Assembly (NCBI GenBank): GCA_944472155.2
Contig: OX235273.1
Location: 100,090,582-100,154,581, forward strand
Origin: Trichobilharzia szidati
Lineage: Eukaryota > Platyhelminthes > Trematoda > Strigeidida > Schistosomatidae
DNA: 64,000 bases
Direction of reading: 5' to 3'
Each line of letters opens with the position of its first letter. The stretch's first letter is position 1. Position numbers and translations under genes: made by a program. The notes beneath the pieces are model-generated. The model saw only the letters and a program-made list of their open reading frames with translations, did not search any database and had not been told where the DNA came from. Of this stretch, positions 47,518 through 59,254 are shown piece by piece.

Positions 47518-48301
47518 TTTGAGCAGAAATGAATTCAGAATGATGAAAAATATAACTGGTGGTTTCGCTTGTCTCAAATCAGTGCATAATGATTAGTATT
47601 TTTAGCATCAGTTGTTTCTGGACTCGACACTGATATTCACTAACACCGCCTAAATTCATTCACATGCACCACGTTTCCTATAACTCCAGTATAAATGACT
47701 ATCCAGCATATCACAAGTATTTAGTGACAATCAGGAGATATACTTGTTCGTGATGAACCAACATTGGTTAGTGAGCGCGCTGTTGATGATGTAGTGAGCT
47801 TAAGATGGCTTCTCTTCAGGTTGTAAATGTAAGCCAGTCATGCCACATCACATAATACATGGTTTAGGGGTAACTGATTGGCGGTCAAGATCTCGTTGTC
47901 TGAGGAATGTTGTGAGGCATCACTTCCTCATGTGTTCTAAATAGATGTATGTTTCAAGGATAAAAGAGGAGGCTCCTAGTTTTTTGAGGATACAACCAAT
48001 CGGTAGCCATTAGTTAGTAGAGGTAGCACATCACTTGACTACGATTTCCTGTACTATAATGATGCACCAATAATCCATCCTCCACTTTCATGTTGATTTT
48101 CATTGGTTACAGCCACATACCATTAAAAATCTAATACCAAACAGAAGACATAGTTGTTACTCAGTCAGATGTCTATTTAGTGAAATGCAGGATCCCATCA
48201 AATCAATTCGCAATATATATCCTAGTGGTGGACATTTCATACGCCTCACTCATCTCTGTATTCTTCATACATGGACAAATTTAACGCTGCTCTGTAATTC
48301 A

Positions 48302-48466
48302 TGTATTCAGAAAATTTTAAGAACACTATGAACTGCAATGAGAATGCGCGACTGATTCTGAATATTTTAGAAAGAACGCAAGAAGTGATCAATAATAGTG
48401 ATAATAGTATTAATAGTTCTGTTGTGAGTGTTTCTGGAGGTGAACAATCACAAGAGTCTATGTAGT
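48302..48466 (+). CDS. Small ORF, unrecognised
   Basis: A 54-residue ORF starting ATG TAT TCA and ending QESM then TAG: MYSENFKNTMNCNENARLIL, NILERTQEVINNSDNSINSS. It is polar and helical. Nearby frames (48650-49150) also show protein-like stretches broken by stops (KPALLIKTYEIENINARVKL), so this may be a decayed element or gene. Function unknown. Confidence 0.25.
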
Positions 48467-48469
48467 TTA

Positions 48470-49899
48470 TATGGAGATAAGCGATTCAAATAAGGTGAGA
48501 AGGAGTCAGACAGTAAGCTATCGAGTTTAAGTAGTGAGAAGCAAGGAATTGAGTGAAATAACACCATCAATCGAAGCATGATTAAAATATCGAATGTGAG
48601 ACCGATTGACTTATTCAAAATGATGCAGAAAGAATTTCAATAGTCACTTTCTGAACACGCGAGTTCAGTTCAGTTCACCACTCAGTAGTTGCTAAAAGAG
48701 TATTGATTTCGTAATTTCTCAATAAACCTGCACTATTGATTAAGACTTACGAAATAGAAAACATAAATGCGCGTGTGAAGCTCGGTTCATAGTCTTTATT
48801 AATACGACACGGGATATATATATTCATTGATACTTTCTTGTTTCTCACAGTTCCACACCCATAGACAAATGAGAAGAACGCGAAACTCTATATCCGTAAG
48901 CACACTTGTTCATGTTCATTCATGCAATATGGCATTCAGCTTATGTTCATGACCTCCTGGACAGCAGGTTTGTGAATGGTCTGTACTCATTTCCTTTGTC
49001 CAGCTAAACCTAATATTCAAAACTCTATGTTTGTGCCTAATGTTTTCTCTTATGCGAATAATATTTCTCTCTCCAAGCAGTCATTTGTCAGTAATCGTTT
49101 CCAAACGGTATTTGTTAATTATCGTTTTGGAATACGTAAGATGATGTAAAAGGGTTTCACGATTTCCTAACTTTTCTTCATAAATAAAGCTCAAACAATA
49201 TCCTACTTTATGGGATTAAGATACTACCCTCATTGGCGTTTTCCTCTGCACTTCAGAAAATCTGTGAAATAGTCAACTACTATGTCAAACCTTTTCGCAT
49301 TATACCAGGATTACTGCTGGTTTTCATCTGCCATATACTCACCAGTATTATCACCTTATTTTATTATTACTTCGCTTAGTCTGTTCGCTAGTATATTTAT
49401 CAATGTTCATATAAATGAAACGACACACAGTTGTGTTAGCAAATTGTTTGAAGTCTTTTTCAAATACATTAAATTTTTCAAGGTGGACTTCGTATCACAA
49501 TAGCGCTATTTTAATTTAATAAACAGAATTGTTGTTTTGATTTCATCATGTGGTAATGTGTGAGTGCAGAACTTGTAATACACACGATCCTTCACAAATA
49601 TAATTGAAAAAGTCAGAGATGGAACAAAGTTTCTATGAATTTTTCAACCATTCATGGCAAAGTTTGAAATACTTGAAATTTTGAAGTGAATCTTGTTTTG
49701 TTTATGTTATGAATTCTAATTTGCTTGTGGTATGATCTCTACTATAGGAGGGACAAAGTCAAGTCGAATAAATTTGCGCTTTAAAGCAAACATAATCATG
49801 AAATATTAAGTGAGCTGAATACTTTGTTCAGAATTGATACATCGTCTAGTGTTTACTTACAATAAAAAATAACAGATCAAAGGATTCTGTTAGAAAATC
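48470..49899. other. Unrecognised stretch, possibly decayed coding DNA
   Basis: Protein-like reading in changing frames at about 48650-49150. A 73-codon hydrophobic ORF at 49282-49503 without similarity. No repeat family was identified. Confidence 0.3.
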
Positions 49900-49902
49900 A
49901 AG

Positions 49903-50860
49903 TCAAGTCATAATACCTGGTAAACTTGTGGAATCGAAACTGCACTGTGAAACCGTAACCTTCTCCTTCTGCACGGACTGCGGCGTCGTCTGTAACGTCC
50001 TATTCAACAATGGCTTAACAGTTGCAACTACAGGCTTATTCACCGCACCAACATCCTCATCACAAGAATCAGAGTCGGAACTTGATGACGTTGACTTCAT
50101 ATTTAGCTTACCACTAACCTCGCTTGCTGGTTTACGGTTCGCTTTTGTATGCCTCTCTTTCAAACGGATAAAACACAACCGTTTCTGTCCCGCGACTTGT
50201 AAGCTATCTATTGGGGACGTCGCATGAAAGCTATCACACACATTAAGTTTGTATGGATTACTAGACACCCCACACCTTTCTCGATATCTACTTCTTTGAG
50301 ACCCCTTCGTCATAGACGATCGCGTTTTGTTCGCTGACTTCTTTATTCCAGAGGTGGGATGCAATATACTGGCAAACTTACTCATTGCTTGGTTGGCACT
50401 GTCTTTCATCAGTCTCAAAATATCATCGAACCCTGACTAAACCATCCTCTCCTAAACGGGAGCTGATTTTCGTGAACAATCTTTGTAAGCGAACGGGTAA
50501 TCTCTTAGCGACTGCCTGAAGAACAGAACTCGAGTTCAATCCATCCATGCAATTGAGAGAAACGGGGGTATTTCTGTGCACCATTAAACTATCCAAAAAC
50601 TCAGAGTCGTCGTTTAACTGCGCACTATTACCCTCTACGGTCCCAAAAACACTATTGGATATCATAATTGGCCTCCCAAACCTTTGACGTAGTATTCTCA
50701 TGGCCTCAGTGTACCCTTCATTTGGGAGAAAAAACTTGCAGCACTGCATAGCTTTTGCAGCAACACCAGTGCAGTATCTCAACAGATGGATCAATTTCAT
50801 TTCATTATTTACCACAAAATCACTTAACATGACTTCAAACTCTCTCATTATACATTCATT
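49903..50860 (-). pseudogene. BEL/Pao-type retrotransposon gag fragment
   Basis: The minus strand reads MREFEVMLSDFVVNNEMKL, then YCTGVAAKAMQCCKFF and AMRILRQRFGRP, the gag pattern of BEL/Pao elements (DUF1759-like). After a frame break near 50420 comes DILRLMKDSANQAMSKF and a zinc-knuckle-like series (CGVSS, then C, then GQKRLCFIRLKERH). Protease and RT are missing; the fragment ends at about 49903. Confidence 0.7.
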
Positions 50861-51165
50861 AGCCTGTAGAAATCAATCACTAATGAATCGCTGTAATCAA
50901 ATTTACAAGTGCAAACTGACTTTTATTTCCAACTCACATTGTCTTCATATCATGTTTGCATCTCAAACAGGTCACTCCTCATTAGGGTTCCACTCGAAGG
51001 TCAGTATGACCTGTGATTTCATTCAAAGATCGCTTCTGAAACTGTGAAATCTATCTTTGTTTCCTTCCACAGATTTTGGTGTGGAAGATTCATGCCTAGT
51101 GAACTTCAAGAGTTCCTTTGTAACTACCATTTCTATAACGTCATATAATCAGCAGTATTGAAACA

Positions 51166-51600
51166 CTAAGACATTTGTTGATGAAAGTATATAACAAGCC
51201 ATTTGAATGGTTTCAGTGAATCGCACTTCACGACTCTGCAACATAGGGAAGCCTTGAGTAGATTGACATTAGTGTTGAAAACTCGGATGTTCCCATTTGT
51301 CTGATGTGTTGCAGACCTCCTCACAGATTTCAGAGCAATAAAAGCCCGTTGCTTCCCTTTCCCTGTAAAGTCGTGGTTGACCTTGACATGAGTAACCACA
51401 CCGGCTGTCTTTTCTTGTAACAGCACCGATCAGATTGGATAAGTGAAAAACACAACTTCCTACAGAATTCACTTGATGGTGGTGATTAGGGTTTGTTGTA
51501 GGTTGAGTATCGTCATCAGCACTGTGTTCAACCAAATTCCTGTCTTCATTTCTGCACCCACTAGGTGTGGAGATGTGGACTGACTTCATATTTCTTCTTC
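51166..51600 (-). pseudogene. RTE-like C-terminal fragment
   Basis: The minus strand reads VKVNHDFTGKGKQRAFIALK and NGNIRVFNTNVNLLKASL, matching DVKSRIGKARNTFINLK and NKIRIFNTNVKSV of the RTE copy near 55790-55900, but more diverged. It is probably another RTE subfamily. Confidence 0.55.
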
Positions 51601-51946
51601 CTGACTAAATCGAACGGTGCTCAAGGAAGGGACGGTTAGCTAACCGGGTAGTTCTACCCATGTAACCGTCTCCACAGAGGTTGGTGAATTTGAAGTGGCC
51701 TCACTCGGTAACTTATCCTTTACCTGTATTCGAATTATACAACTAGTGGTGAATCTTAACACCGTGTTGTGATGGAGAATGTTTCAGCAATACATTTTCT
51801 GAATTCGCATCCCATATTTCAATGAATGCATCTCCTTCAAACGATAAAGCCATATACACGCGTCTATTCCACAACGTCTGTAGGTATTGGTCTATATATA
51901 TTTACTCATCATGGAGACTTCAATGCATTTCTCAGAATATCCGTCC

Positions 51947-52240
51947 TCATATGATGAGTCTCCTATTTTCTACTGCATTATTCGAATTTTTTTCAACACA
52001 AAACATCAAAGCGCTGATGAGACTTCGTTTGTATGCAAGAGGTAGAGACGATATGAAATGGAAGTTTTGGTGAACCCATGACTTCTTCCGGAAAATATCC
52101 CGCATAATACTGTCGTCTGGCCTTCTTGTTCGAAGGACATCAATAAACGACAAATTATTCTCCTTCTGTCTTTCAAATGTGGACACAATTTTCGGGTGAG
52201 CCACACTGAGAGATTTGAGGTGAACCTCGTCATTCATTCA
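51947..52240 (-). pseudogene. Penelope-like RT C-terminal fragment (minus strand)
   Basis: One frame reads KENNLSFIDVLRTRRPDDS, then FRKKSWVHQNFHFISSLPL and AYKRSLISALMF. This corresponds to the same block as [20 protein letters not shown] at 5.5 kb in the opposite orientation. Confidence 0.7.
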
Positions 52241-52859
52241 ACTCTTATTCAAGATGAAAGTATTATGTATGCATCTACAGCAGAACGAGAGTTGGTTGAT
52301 TGCATTTGTGAGTGGATGATTCGCTAATTTTGCCACACACGTGTCGGCTAAATAGGGAACCAAGGTGTAATCGATCACTACCCCCTGCACTTGGCACTAT
52401 ATATCAATGCATAGCCGAAATTACACGTTCCTCGTTCAGAAGAGTAGTCAGGTCTTGCAATTACATAATGAAATTTATTTTATTTTATTTTTGATTTACA
52501 GCTTGATTCCACACCGTATTTGCCAAATATTAGTAACACAAATTAGAAACCAATGTGGTTCATAAAATTAACGTCCAGGCATACGAATTAGGCGATAATA
52601 CTCGAGGTGCTCATAGTAATATCAAAGATAAATCCATGCAAGTGTTTATTTAGTCTAGGTGTGTGGAATATCCGTCTGATGAGTGTAGCAGAAATGTGGA
52701 CAACAGTTGGATTTCACAGAAGACAATAAATTTGCCTCTGTGCTCCTAATCAAAAATTGTCATTTGTGAAAGCACACATTAAACGATTCATCAACAGGTT
52801 ATTTGCCAAACTGTTCCACCTCGGCAGTAGTACTATTCAATCCTAATTCTTAATACGTA

Positions 52860-53102
52860 TACTTTAGTTTCAACAAGGAAATATACAGGCAAGTAGATGG
52901 AGTAGCAATGGGTTCTCCCTTAGGACCCCTATTAGCCGACTGCTTTTTGGCTAGCTTAGAAAACAACCGCTTATCATCAACTATCAACGATCTCCATCTC
53001 TACAAGGGATACATCGATGATACTTTCATTATTTGTGATGAGAATTGTGATTTAAAAAACCTACTTTAAATCTTCAATAACGCCCACCCAAACATCGACT
53101 TT
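52860..53102 (+). pseudogene. Penelope-like RT fragment with YIDD
   Basis: KEIYRQVDGVAMGSPLGPLL, then ADCFLASLENN and YKGYIDDTFIICDEN: the Y-x-Q-x-x-G-V-A-M-G-S-P-L motif and the catalytic Y-I-D-D of Penelope-like reverse transcriptases. A TAA interrupts it near 53067. It is cut off by S1 SINE sequence at 53103. Confidence 0.8.
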
Positions 53103-53230
53103 AACCTCGCCTAGATTACTAGCTCACTAGTTTTCTAGCCGGTCCCAAGCCCGGATAAAGAGGGAGAGTTGGGGCGTGGTGCTAGCAACTCCACCCCTAA
53201 AAACTTAACCAAATCGCTACAGAAAATTCA
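53103..53230 (+). repeat. SINE S1 body fragment, CTAGCCGG variant
   Basis: Near-identical to 46905-47010 (CTAGTTTTCTAGCCGGTCCC, GGGCGTGGTGCTAGCAACTC), then CGCTACAGAAAATTCAA. It joins the RTE copy directly downstream. Confidence 0.7.
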
Positions 53231-53239
53231 ACTCACAAA

Positions 53240-56200
53240 TATATTAAAAATTCCAAAAGTACAAACAGTAACCTCATTTTTCGCTCGAATCGGGGAAGTG
53301 AAATGACGCAGGCTGTTGAAAGACTTCGGGAAGCCAGTCAGCCGATGTGCCTTCTTTCGATGAAAGCAAAAATAAGGATGGGGACGTGGAATATTCGTAC
53401 AATGTAAGAAACTGGAAAGGCTGCTCAGGTAGCCGCAGAAATGAAGAGATATAAAATAGAAGTGTTGGGAATCTGCGAGAGTAGATGGAACGGATGTGGA
53501 GGGAGCCAACTGCCAACTGGAGAGACAATAATCTACTCCGGTCACCCAGAGGACGATCACGAGCACACTGAGGGAGTAGCCATCATGATGTCACCAACAG
53601 CGGCAAAAGCTCTCATGCAGTGGGAACCAATCTCCTCCAGGATAATGACAGCCAGGTTCAACTCACAAGGAAGAGAAGGTTACAATCATTCAGTGCTACG
53701 CGCCTACAAACGCCTCAGAACATGAGAAGAAGGAGGATTTCTACAGTCAACTACAAACAGTAATGGACAACGTCCCAAAGAGCAACATCAAAATCCTGAT
53801 GGGTGATATGAATGCGGAGCTGGGAGGAGACAATACAGGAAGAGAACTCACCATGGGTCGCGAGGTCCTCGGTGAAATGAACGAAAATGGTGAACTCTTC
53901 TCAGACTTCTGCGCCTTCAATGATTTGGTGATTGGTGGCAGCGTGTTCAAACGCAAGGATATACACAAGGCGACATGGATTTCACCAGATGGACACACCA
54001 AAAACCAGATAGACTTCATTTCAATCTCAAGGAAGTGGAGACGGAGCCTACTTGACACAAGATCGAGAAGAGGAGCAGATGTGGGTTCAGACCACTATCT
54101 AGTACAAGGAACTTTCAAGGTGAAGCTAAAAGCCTCGAGGATAGCTGAGGATAGACCACAATGCAAGTTCAACACTCAAAAACTGAAGGAGACAAACACA
54201 AAGAACATTTTCACTGCAACTGTCAGAGCAAAGCAGGAAATACTACGTGACATCAAAGAAGAATCATGCGTGGAAGACCATTGGAACCCTCTGAAGGTAA
54301 TTTTCAACGAAACGTGCTCAACGGTTTTAGGAAGAAAGAAGAAACAAGACAAGAAATGGCTCTCAACAGACACTTGGAAGCTAATAGAGGAGAGGAGAAA
54401 GGTGAAAGAGAAAATGATTCAATGCAAAGACGGACAAGAGAAAGAGACGCTGAACTCAACTTACACAGCACTGGACAAAGAAGTGAAGAAGAGTGCCAGG
54501 AAGGACAGAAGACAATTATACGACAATCTGGCTACTGAAGCTGAGAAGGCAGCAGGCAAAAGGGACATGAGGACATTATATCAGATAACCAAGTGTCTAT
54601 CCGGGAAGAGATCAACACAAGTGAAACCTATAAAAGACAGCCAAGGGAACCCAATTACCAAAGAGGAAAGACAAATTAAACAATGGGCGGACCACTTCAA
54701 AGGACTCTTGAACCGACCACCACCTACAACACGTCCAGAAATACCAACAACAGCACGTACACAACTGCAAGCTGACGCCGATTCTCCAACGAAAGCTGGA
54801 GTCTTGAATGCAATCAAGTTTCTGAAAGCTGGAAAAGCAGCTGGGCCAGATGGAATACCCCCGGAAGCACTGAAAGCGGACCCAGAAACGACAACAGATA
54901 TGCTGACTCCATTATTGCAAAAGATCTGGAAAGAGGCAAAGGTGCCTACTGACTGGAGGAAAGGTTACCTGGTGAAACTACCAAAGAAGGGCGACCTAGG
55001 ACTCTGCAAGAACTGGCGAGGAATCATGCTCCTGTCGAAGCCAAGTAAAATCCTGAGTCACATCATCCTGGAGAGAATAAAGGACGCACTGGATGCAGAA
55101 CTCCGACCAAAACAAGCTGGATTCAGGAAAGGTAAATCATGTTCTGACCAAATTGCAACTCTACGCATTATCATCGAACAAAGCATGGAATGGCAATCAA
55201 ATCTCTACCTCAACTTTATAGACTTTGAGAAGGCCTTCGACAGCGTTGACCGCGAAGTAATTTGGAAACTACTCGAGTACTACGGCGTACCCCAAATATT
55301 CATCAACCTTATTCAACAGCTGTACGACAACGGCACATGTCAAGTGATCCACAACGGAAAACTCAGCGAGGCGTTTGGAGTAAACACAGGAGTCAGACAA
55401 GGATGCTTATTATCACCAATGATATTCCTAATTGTGGTGGACTGGATTATGCGTCAGACAGTGGGAAACGAGAAGACAGGGATATCCTGGACCGACGTGA
55501 AGAACCTAGAAGACTTGGATTTCGCAGATGATTTATGTTTGATGTCACACAAAATCGAAGACTTACAAGCGAAAACCGACAAACTGGTCGAAGAAGCAGC
55601 CAGAGAAGACAGGACTCCAGGTGAACATAGACAAGACGGAGGTTATGAAAATAACCAATTAACAACAACAACAGCAGCAACATCCAGCGCCAATCACCAT
55701 CAACGGGAGGGATTTGAAAGAGGTTACTTCTTTCACTTATCTAGGGAGCATTGTCTCAACTACAGGAGGAACGGACGAAGATGTCAAATCGAGAATCGGA
55801 AAGGCACGAAACACATTCATCAACCTGAAACCAATCTGGAAATCTTCGTCACTCAGCATCAACAACAAAATTCGGATTTTCAATACAAACGTCAAGTCAG
55901 TCACTTCTTCTATACGGATCAGAAACTTGGCGGGTCACAAAGAATATTTCCAACAGCCTGTTGCAGACCTTTATCAACATCTGTCTTCGCTCTATACTCA
56001 AGATCAGATGGTCGGAAAGAATCACCAACAAGAAACTATGGGAACAAACAAAACAAGAACCAATCGCTCAACAAATATGCAGGAGAAAGTGGAGATGGAT
56101 TGGACACTCGCTGAGGAGGCCGCTGGGTGACATCGCGCGTCAGGCCAGTGCTCGAGTGGAACCCGAAAGGGAAGCGGCGAGTGGGACGTCCAAGGGTGAC

Positions 56201-56345
56201 ATGGAGGAGATCGTGTGAAGAGGAGTTGAAACAATATGGAATAACATGGATGCAAGTGAAAAGCACAGCAGAAGACAGAAGCCAGTGGAGACGTGCAGTT
56301 GAAGCCCTATGTCCCACTAGGAACCCAAGGGAACAATAATAATAA
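53240..56345 (+). pseudogene. Nearly full-length RTE-clade retrotransposon (endonuclease plus RT)
   Basis: A single-ORF element with an apurinic-type endonuclease and an RT. The endonuclease opens near 53370 (MGTWNIRTM, then a stop) and continues with EVLGICESRWNGCG; a frameshift falls near 53670. From there one frame runs to a stop at 56112-56114, open for 783 codons from the ATG at 53763. It holds GDMNAEL (residues 14-20), GSDHYLV (107-113), AAGPDGIPPEALK, IDFEKAFDSVDRE, TGVRQGCLLSPMIF and the catalytic FADD (587-590). A frame break near 55605 moves the C-terminal part to other frames (TYLGSIVSTTGG, RRKWRWIGHSLRRP, VGRPRVTWRR). The 3' end is CTAGGAACCCAAGGGAAC plus (AAT)n. With at least one stop and three frame breaks it is not autonomous. 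It is similar to schistosome SR2/Perere-type RTEs. Confidence 0.93.
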
Positions 56346-56629
56346 TAAAGACAGCTTGATTGACAGACTCTATTACAAATGCTACATTAGAGAAAGAATG
56401 ATGAAGAACTGAGGAAATATAGGACTGTTTTTCTAATCTTAGATCTACTCAGTAGTACGAATCCATAAAAACATCGAGTCAAGTTGTAAGGCGACTTTAA
56501 ACTAGCGTCCAACTATTGTTGTTGTTGGCGAAAACTGCTTTTCATTTCTAGGCGTCCTGGGAATGATGTTAAGGGGTATTAAGATCTAGTTAAGTCACAT
56601 TATTATATAACCTTTGTGTGAATTCCTTT

Positions 56630-56855
56630 GGCATTTCAAGTGGAACGTAGGGCTTCAAACTTTTGAAGTTCCAGTAGTTGGTGGGGGGTTAGTTAGTCTC
56701 ACGCCCAACCTTTCCTCTTTTCTAGGCTTACTATCTCCTAGTAAACTAGGCAAGGTTTTAGAATGCATCGGCTGGTCAGGAATCGAACCTGAACCACATG
56801 CGTTGTTGGCAAGTATACTACCAATGAACCAAAGTCGTATCATATGAATTGTTAG
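56630..56855 (-). repeat. tRNA-derived SINE, family S1 (minus strand)
   Basis: On the minus strand: CTTTGGTTCATTGGTAG, B box GGTTCGATTCCTGACC, GGTTGGGCGTGAGACTAAC, and the tail TTTGAAGCCCTACGTTCC. Confidence 0.8.
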
Positions 56856-57353
56856 TCTGAGTAAAATCTCTGGGATAACCATCTTACACTAGGCTTTACT
56901 TGAGAATTCAAATTTTATCATCATTACTGCCATTTTTACAAATTTTTCAATGGATACGTAAACAGACAGGGAGATCAGTCTACTTTTTTCTGGTTGTTGA
57001 TTACATGGATTAGTCGTCCATATTAGTGATTTCAACTCACTGAGCAAGTTTCTCAATCTTCTGAACTATATGCTTGATGAGCTACTATGAGAACTTACAA
57101 GCTAAAACTGTTTATTAGATTTTTCCGTGTTTTATCTTCACTTCTCCGCCTCTCTTTTTCTATTTTAAAAGCATTCAAATTGGTTAACTTTAACCAAAAA
57201 TTGTAATGCTTCTATTTCGGATGCATTGATTTTTTTAATAATATTTTATTTACTACTGTTCAAACATTGAAGTATGTTACTGTCATTATTTATAACCACT
57301 GCAATTTCACCAGGTAGTAGTTTGCAGCTGATGAGAACCTTTGAAATAGAACG

Positions 57354-57542
57354 ATGACGTCATTTTATGCTGCCAGTTTGCTCTTTCTTGCTTTACTAAA
57401 ATTTATCAAGGGAACCAACCAAATGTGTGAAATATTTGATTTTATTGATCCACATTGTTTCAAATGTCCACGACTGGTATTCTATTATGTAATCGTAAAG
57501 CGTGATGAGGATTTACCCAAAAATACGTATTTGTTTGCTTAA
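57354..57542 (+). CDS. Small ORF with signal-peptide-like N-terminus
   Basis: 62 residues: MTSFYAASLLFLALLKFIKG is a plausible secretory signal, followed by Cys-containing NQMCEIFDFIDPHCFKCPRL and a basic, hydrophilic end (KRDEDLPKNTYLFA). It is not preceded by an obvious promoter. It might be the first exon of a spliced gene, but no good donor was chosen. Function unknown; it could be a chance ORF. Confidence 0.25.
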   Translation: MTSFYAASLLFLALLKFIKGTNQMCEIFDFIDPHCFKCPRLVFYYVIVKRDEDLPKNTYLFA

Positions 57543-58195
57543 ATCATGTTCTAAAATTAAAACAAATGCGTAGATAACATGTCAATGTATGAAAAAAGAA
57601 TCAATTAAGTATTTTATTCACTCATTTTTGAATTTGTTTTTTTTTTGTTATCGTAATGTGTAATAATATGATTGTACAATGTTAATGTGAGAAAATTCGA
57701 TTCCAGCTGACAATTTGTTTGATATATTCACATAAATGTAAATGCTTCAATTGAACATTGAAAATAGAAAAAATATATATGTATAATTAGCTCAGTTTCA
57801 GAATAAAACTATTTAATAAATCATCATAGGAAGTGTGACAAAAAAGGCCGTCAGTTAGTGGTTGAACACATAAAGAAGTAACAACAATTCCTAGTGATTA
57901 CATAACATTTTTGATTTATCTAATGCTAAAATTATGTTCATTTTCTCATTATCATGTAAGTAACTGAAAGTTGAATTTAAAACGTCGTCATATTGAACGT
58001 TTAACATGCATGCAATGCAATTATCGAAAGAGACTACCTAAAAATTGCTAACATGGAAAAATACCAAACAAAGTAGATAAATGCAAAAAAATGTTATAAA
58101 TTCTATAAAGTGATTTTAATACACATTCACTATTTTCAACATAAAAGTTAATAGAATATATAATATTCTGGGAAGTTTTTTTTTTAACAAGCACT
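57543..58195. other. AT-rich stretch, nothing recognised
   Basis: No ORF, repeat family or RNA motif was recognised. Confidence 0.4.
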
Positions 58196-58196
58196 A

Positions 58197-58740
58197 TTGG
58201 TAGGCAATATGAATAAATGTAAAACTATTAACAGCTCGATATTAGACCATCTGGTGCAAACCGGTCATAAAGCCAGCGCAGAAGAATCCTTCTCTATAAT
58301 ATACCGGGTGCCTAACAAGTTACCAAAATCGTCGAAGCACCGCATGCTCCAAACAGCAGAGGCTATTGCAATTAGCCTCAAACAACCAGTGCTCTGTGTT
58401 CAAAAGAAACAAGTCCAGCCCCTACTACTGCCCTGGCCCTCAGTAGAAACTATAAACTCATGAATTTGTACTATTACCTTTCCTAATTCTTCTGACATTC
58501 AGCTTATTTTATGTTGATGCTGTTCAGCTGTAATCTATCAGTATTATTGATTTGATGTTATTTAAACATTAATGTCGTTCATAACACTAATTCATTCATT
58601 CATTCATTATAATGTATATATAATTGTAGAGCCTGATGATGAATTTATCGAAAAGAGTACTCTTTGTTCAGTGTCCATTCTTTTGAAAATTTTAATGGGC
58701 ATTTTTAATCAGTTAAAATGTAAACCATTTGGGTGGGTAT
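58197..58740 (+). pseudogene. Penelope-like 3' end: endonuclease C-terminus and hammerhead tail
   Basis: 58197-58463 is open: NKCKTINSSILDHLVQTGHK, then [30 protein letters not shown] and LCVQKKQVQPLLLPWP, ending in a stop. This is the best-preserved copy of the block after the GIY-YIG motif. About 165 nt later, in the 3' untranslated region, lies the hammerhead-like motif at 58629-58669, then the conserved tail (GTGTCCATTC, TAATGGGCATTTTTAATCAG). The upstream reverse transcriptase is absent, so it is 5'-truncated. Confidence 0.8.
58629..58669 (+). ncRNA. Hammerhead ribozyme motif in Penelope-like tail
   Basis: Elements in order: stem I strand GAGC (58629-58632), core CTGATGA (58633-58639), ten bases for stem II, GAAA (58650-58653), palindromic stem III AGAGT / ACTCT (58654-58663), UH dinucleotide TT (58664-58665), stem I partner GTTC (58666-58669), which pairs with one G-U wobble. 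All core residues are present; stem II is weak (at most 2 bp). In the Penelope family such motifs are known, and short stem III forms are thought to work as dimers. Activity here is unproven. Confidence 0.6.
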
Positions 58741-58784
58741 TTTAAGAATTTAACGGCTGACAGATAGAGAAGCTTCGTATTTTA

Positions 58785-58890
58785 AAAATACACCAACTAC
58801 CAGTGTAAATATCATCAACGCTACTGAAACTTCAAAACTCAAGCTTGAAGTGTTGCGTTCTACTCGGAATGCAAAGAAATGAAATAAACG
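58785..58890 (+). repeat. SINE S1 tail fragment
   Basis: CGCTACTGAAACTTCAAAAC, AAGCTTGAAG, TTCTACTCGGAATGCAAAGA, with an A-rich end. Only the 3' half is present. Confidence 0.65.
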
Positions 58891-58934
58891 ACAAGGTATA
58901 TCAAGTGTTGACTTGCAGGGATTTGACTGACTAC

Positions 58935-59080
58935 AGGTTTGATCACGAGCTGGCATCAATTTGGAGGACTATTCGACAACCAGCTGTTTCGACCTAGTTC
59001 TGGACTCTTCAGAAGTGCATATTTACCAGAGTTCCAACTCACGACCTTCCGGTTACAAGACAAGCTCGTGGACCAAATAC
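58935..59080 (-). repeat. SINE S2 with hammerhead-like segment
   Basis: On the minus strand a tRNA-like head (CACGAGCTTGTCTTGTAACC) is followed by TGCACTT, core CTGAAGA (U7 changed to A, a position known to vary), stem II GTCC / GGTC, GAAA and palindrome CAGCTG. The expected UC after stem III is replaced, so cleavage is doubtful. Confidence 0.65.
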
Positions 59081-59254
59081 ATGCAAACCAGCAATTGACA
59101 AGTAATTTGATGTGTATAAGCGACTGGCCCTATACATGAAGTTACCACGAGTTCCAGTGAGATGTCACCAGCGGGGTCCACCAAGTCAAGAAAGAGAACG
59201 GTTGCACTACATATCGCGAATTAGTAGAAGTTAGAATTCATGGGCTTTTGAATC

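Noticed and set aside
52678..52700. CTGATGAGTGTAGCAGAAA as hammerhead core
   Set aside because: Core strings are close together but stem II does not pair and no stem III/GUC follows.
53747..54058. Minus-strand ORFs across the RTE copy
   Set aside because: Shadows of the endonuclease and RT coding strand.
57325..57350. CTGATGAGAACC with downstream GAAA
   Set aside because: No complementary stems around it; chance match.
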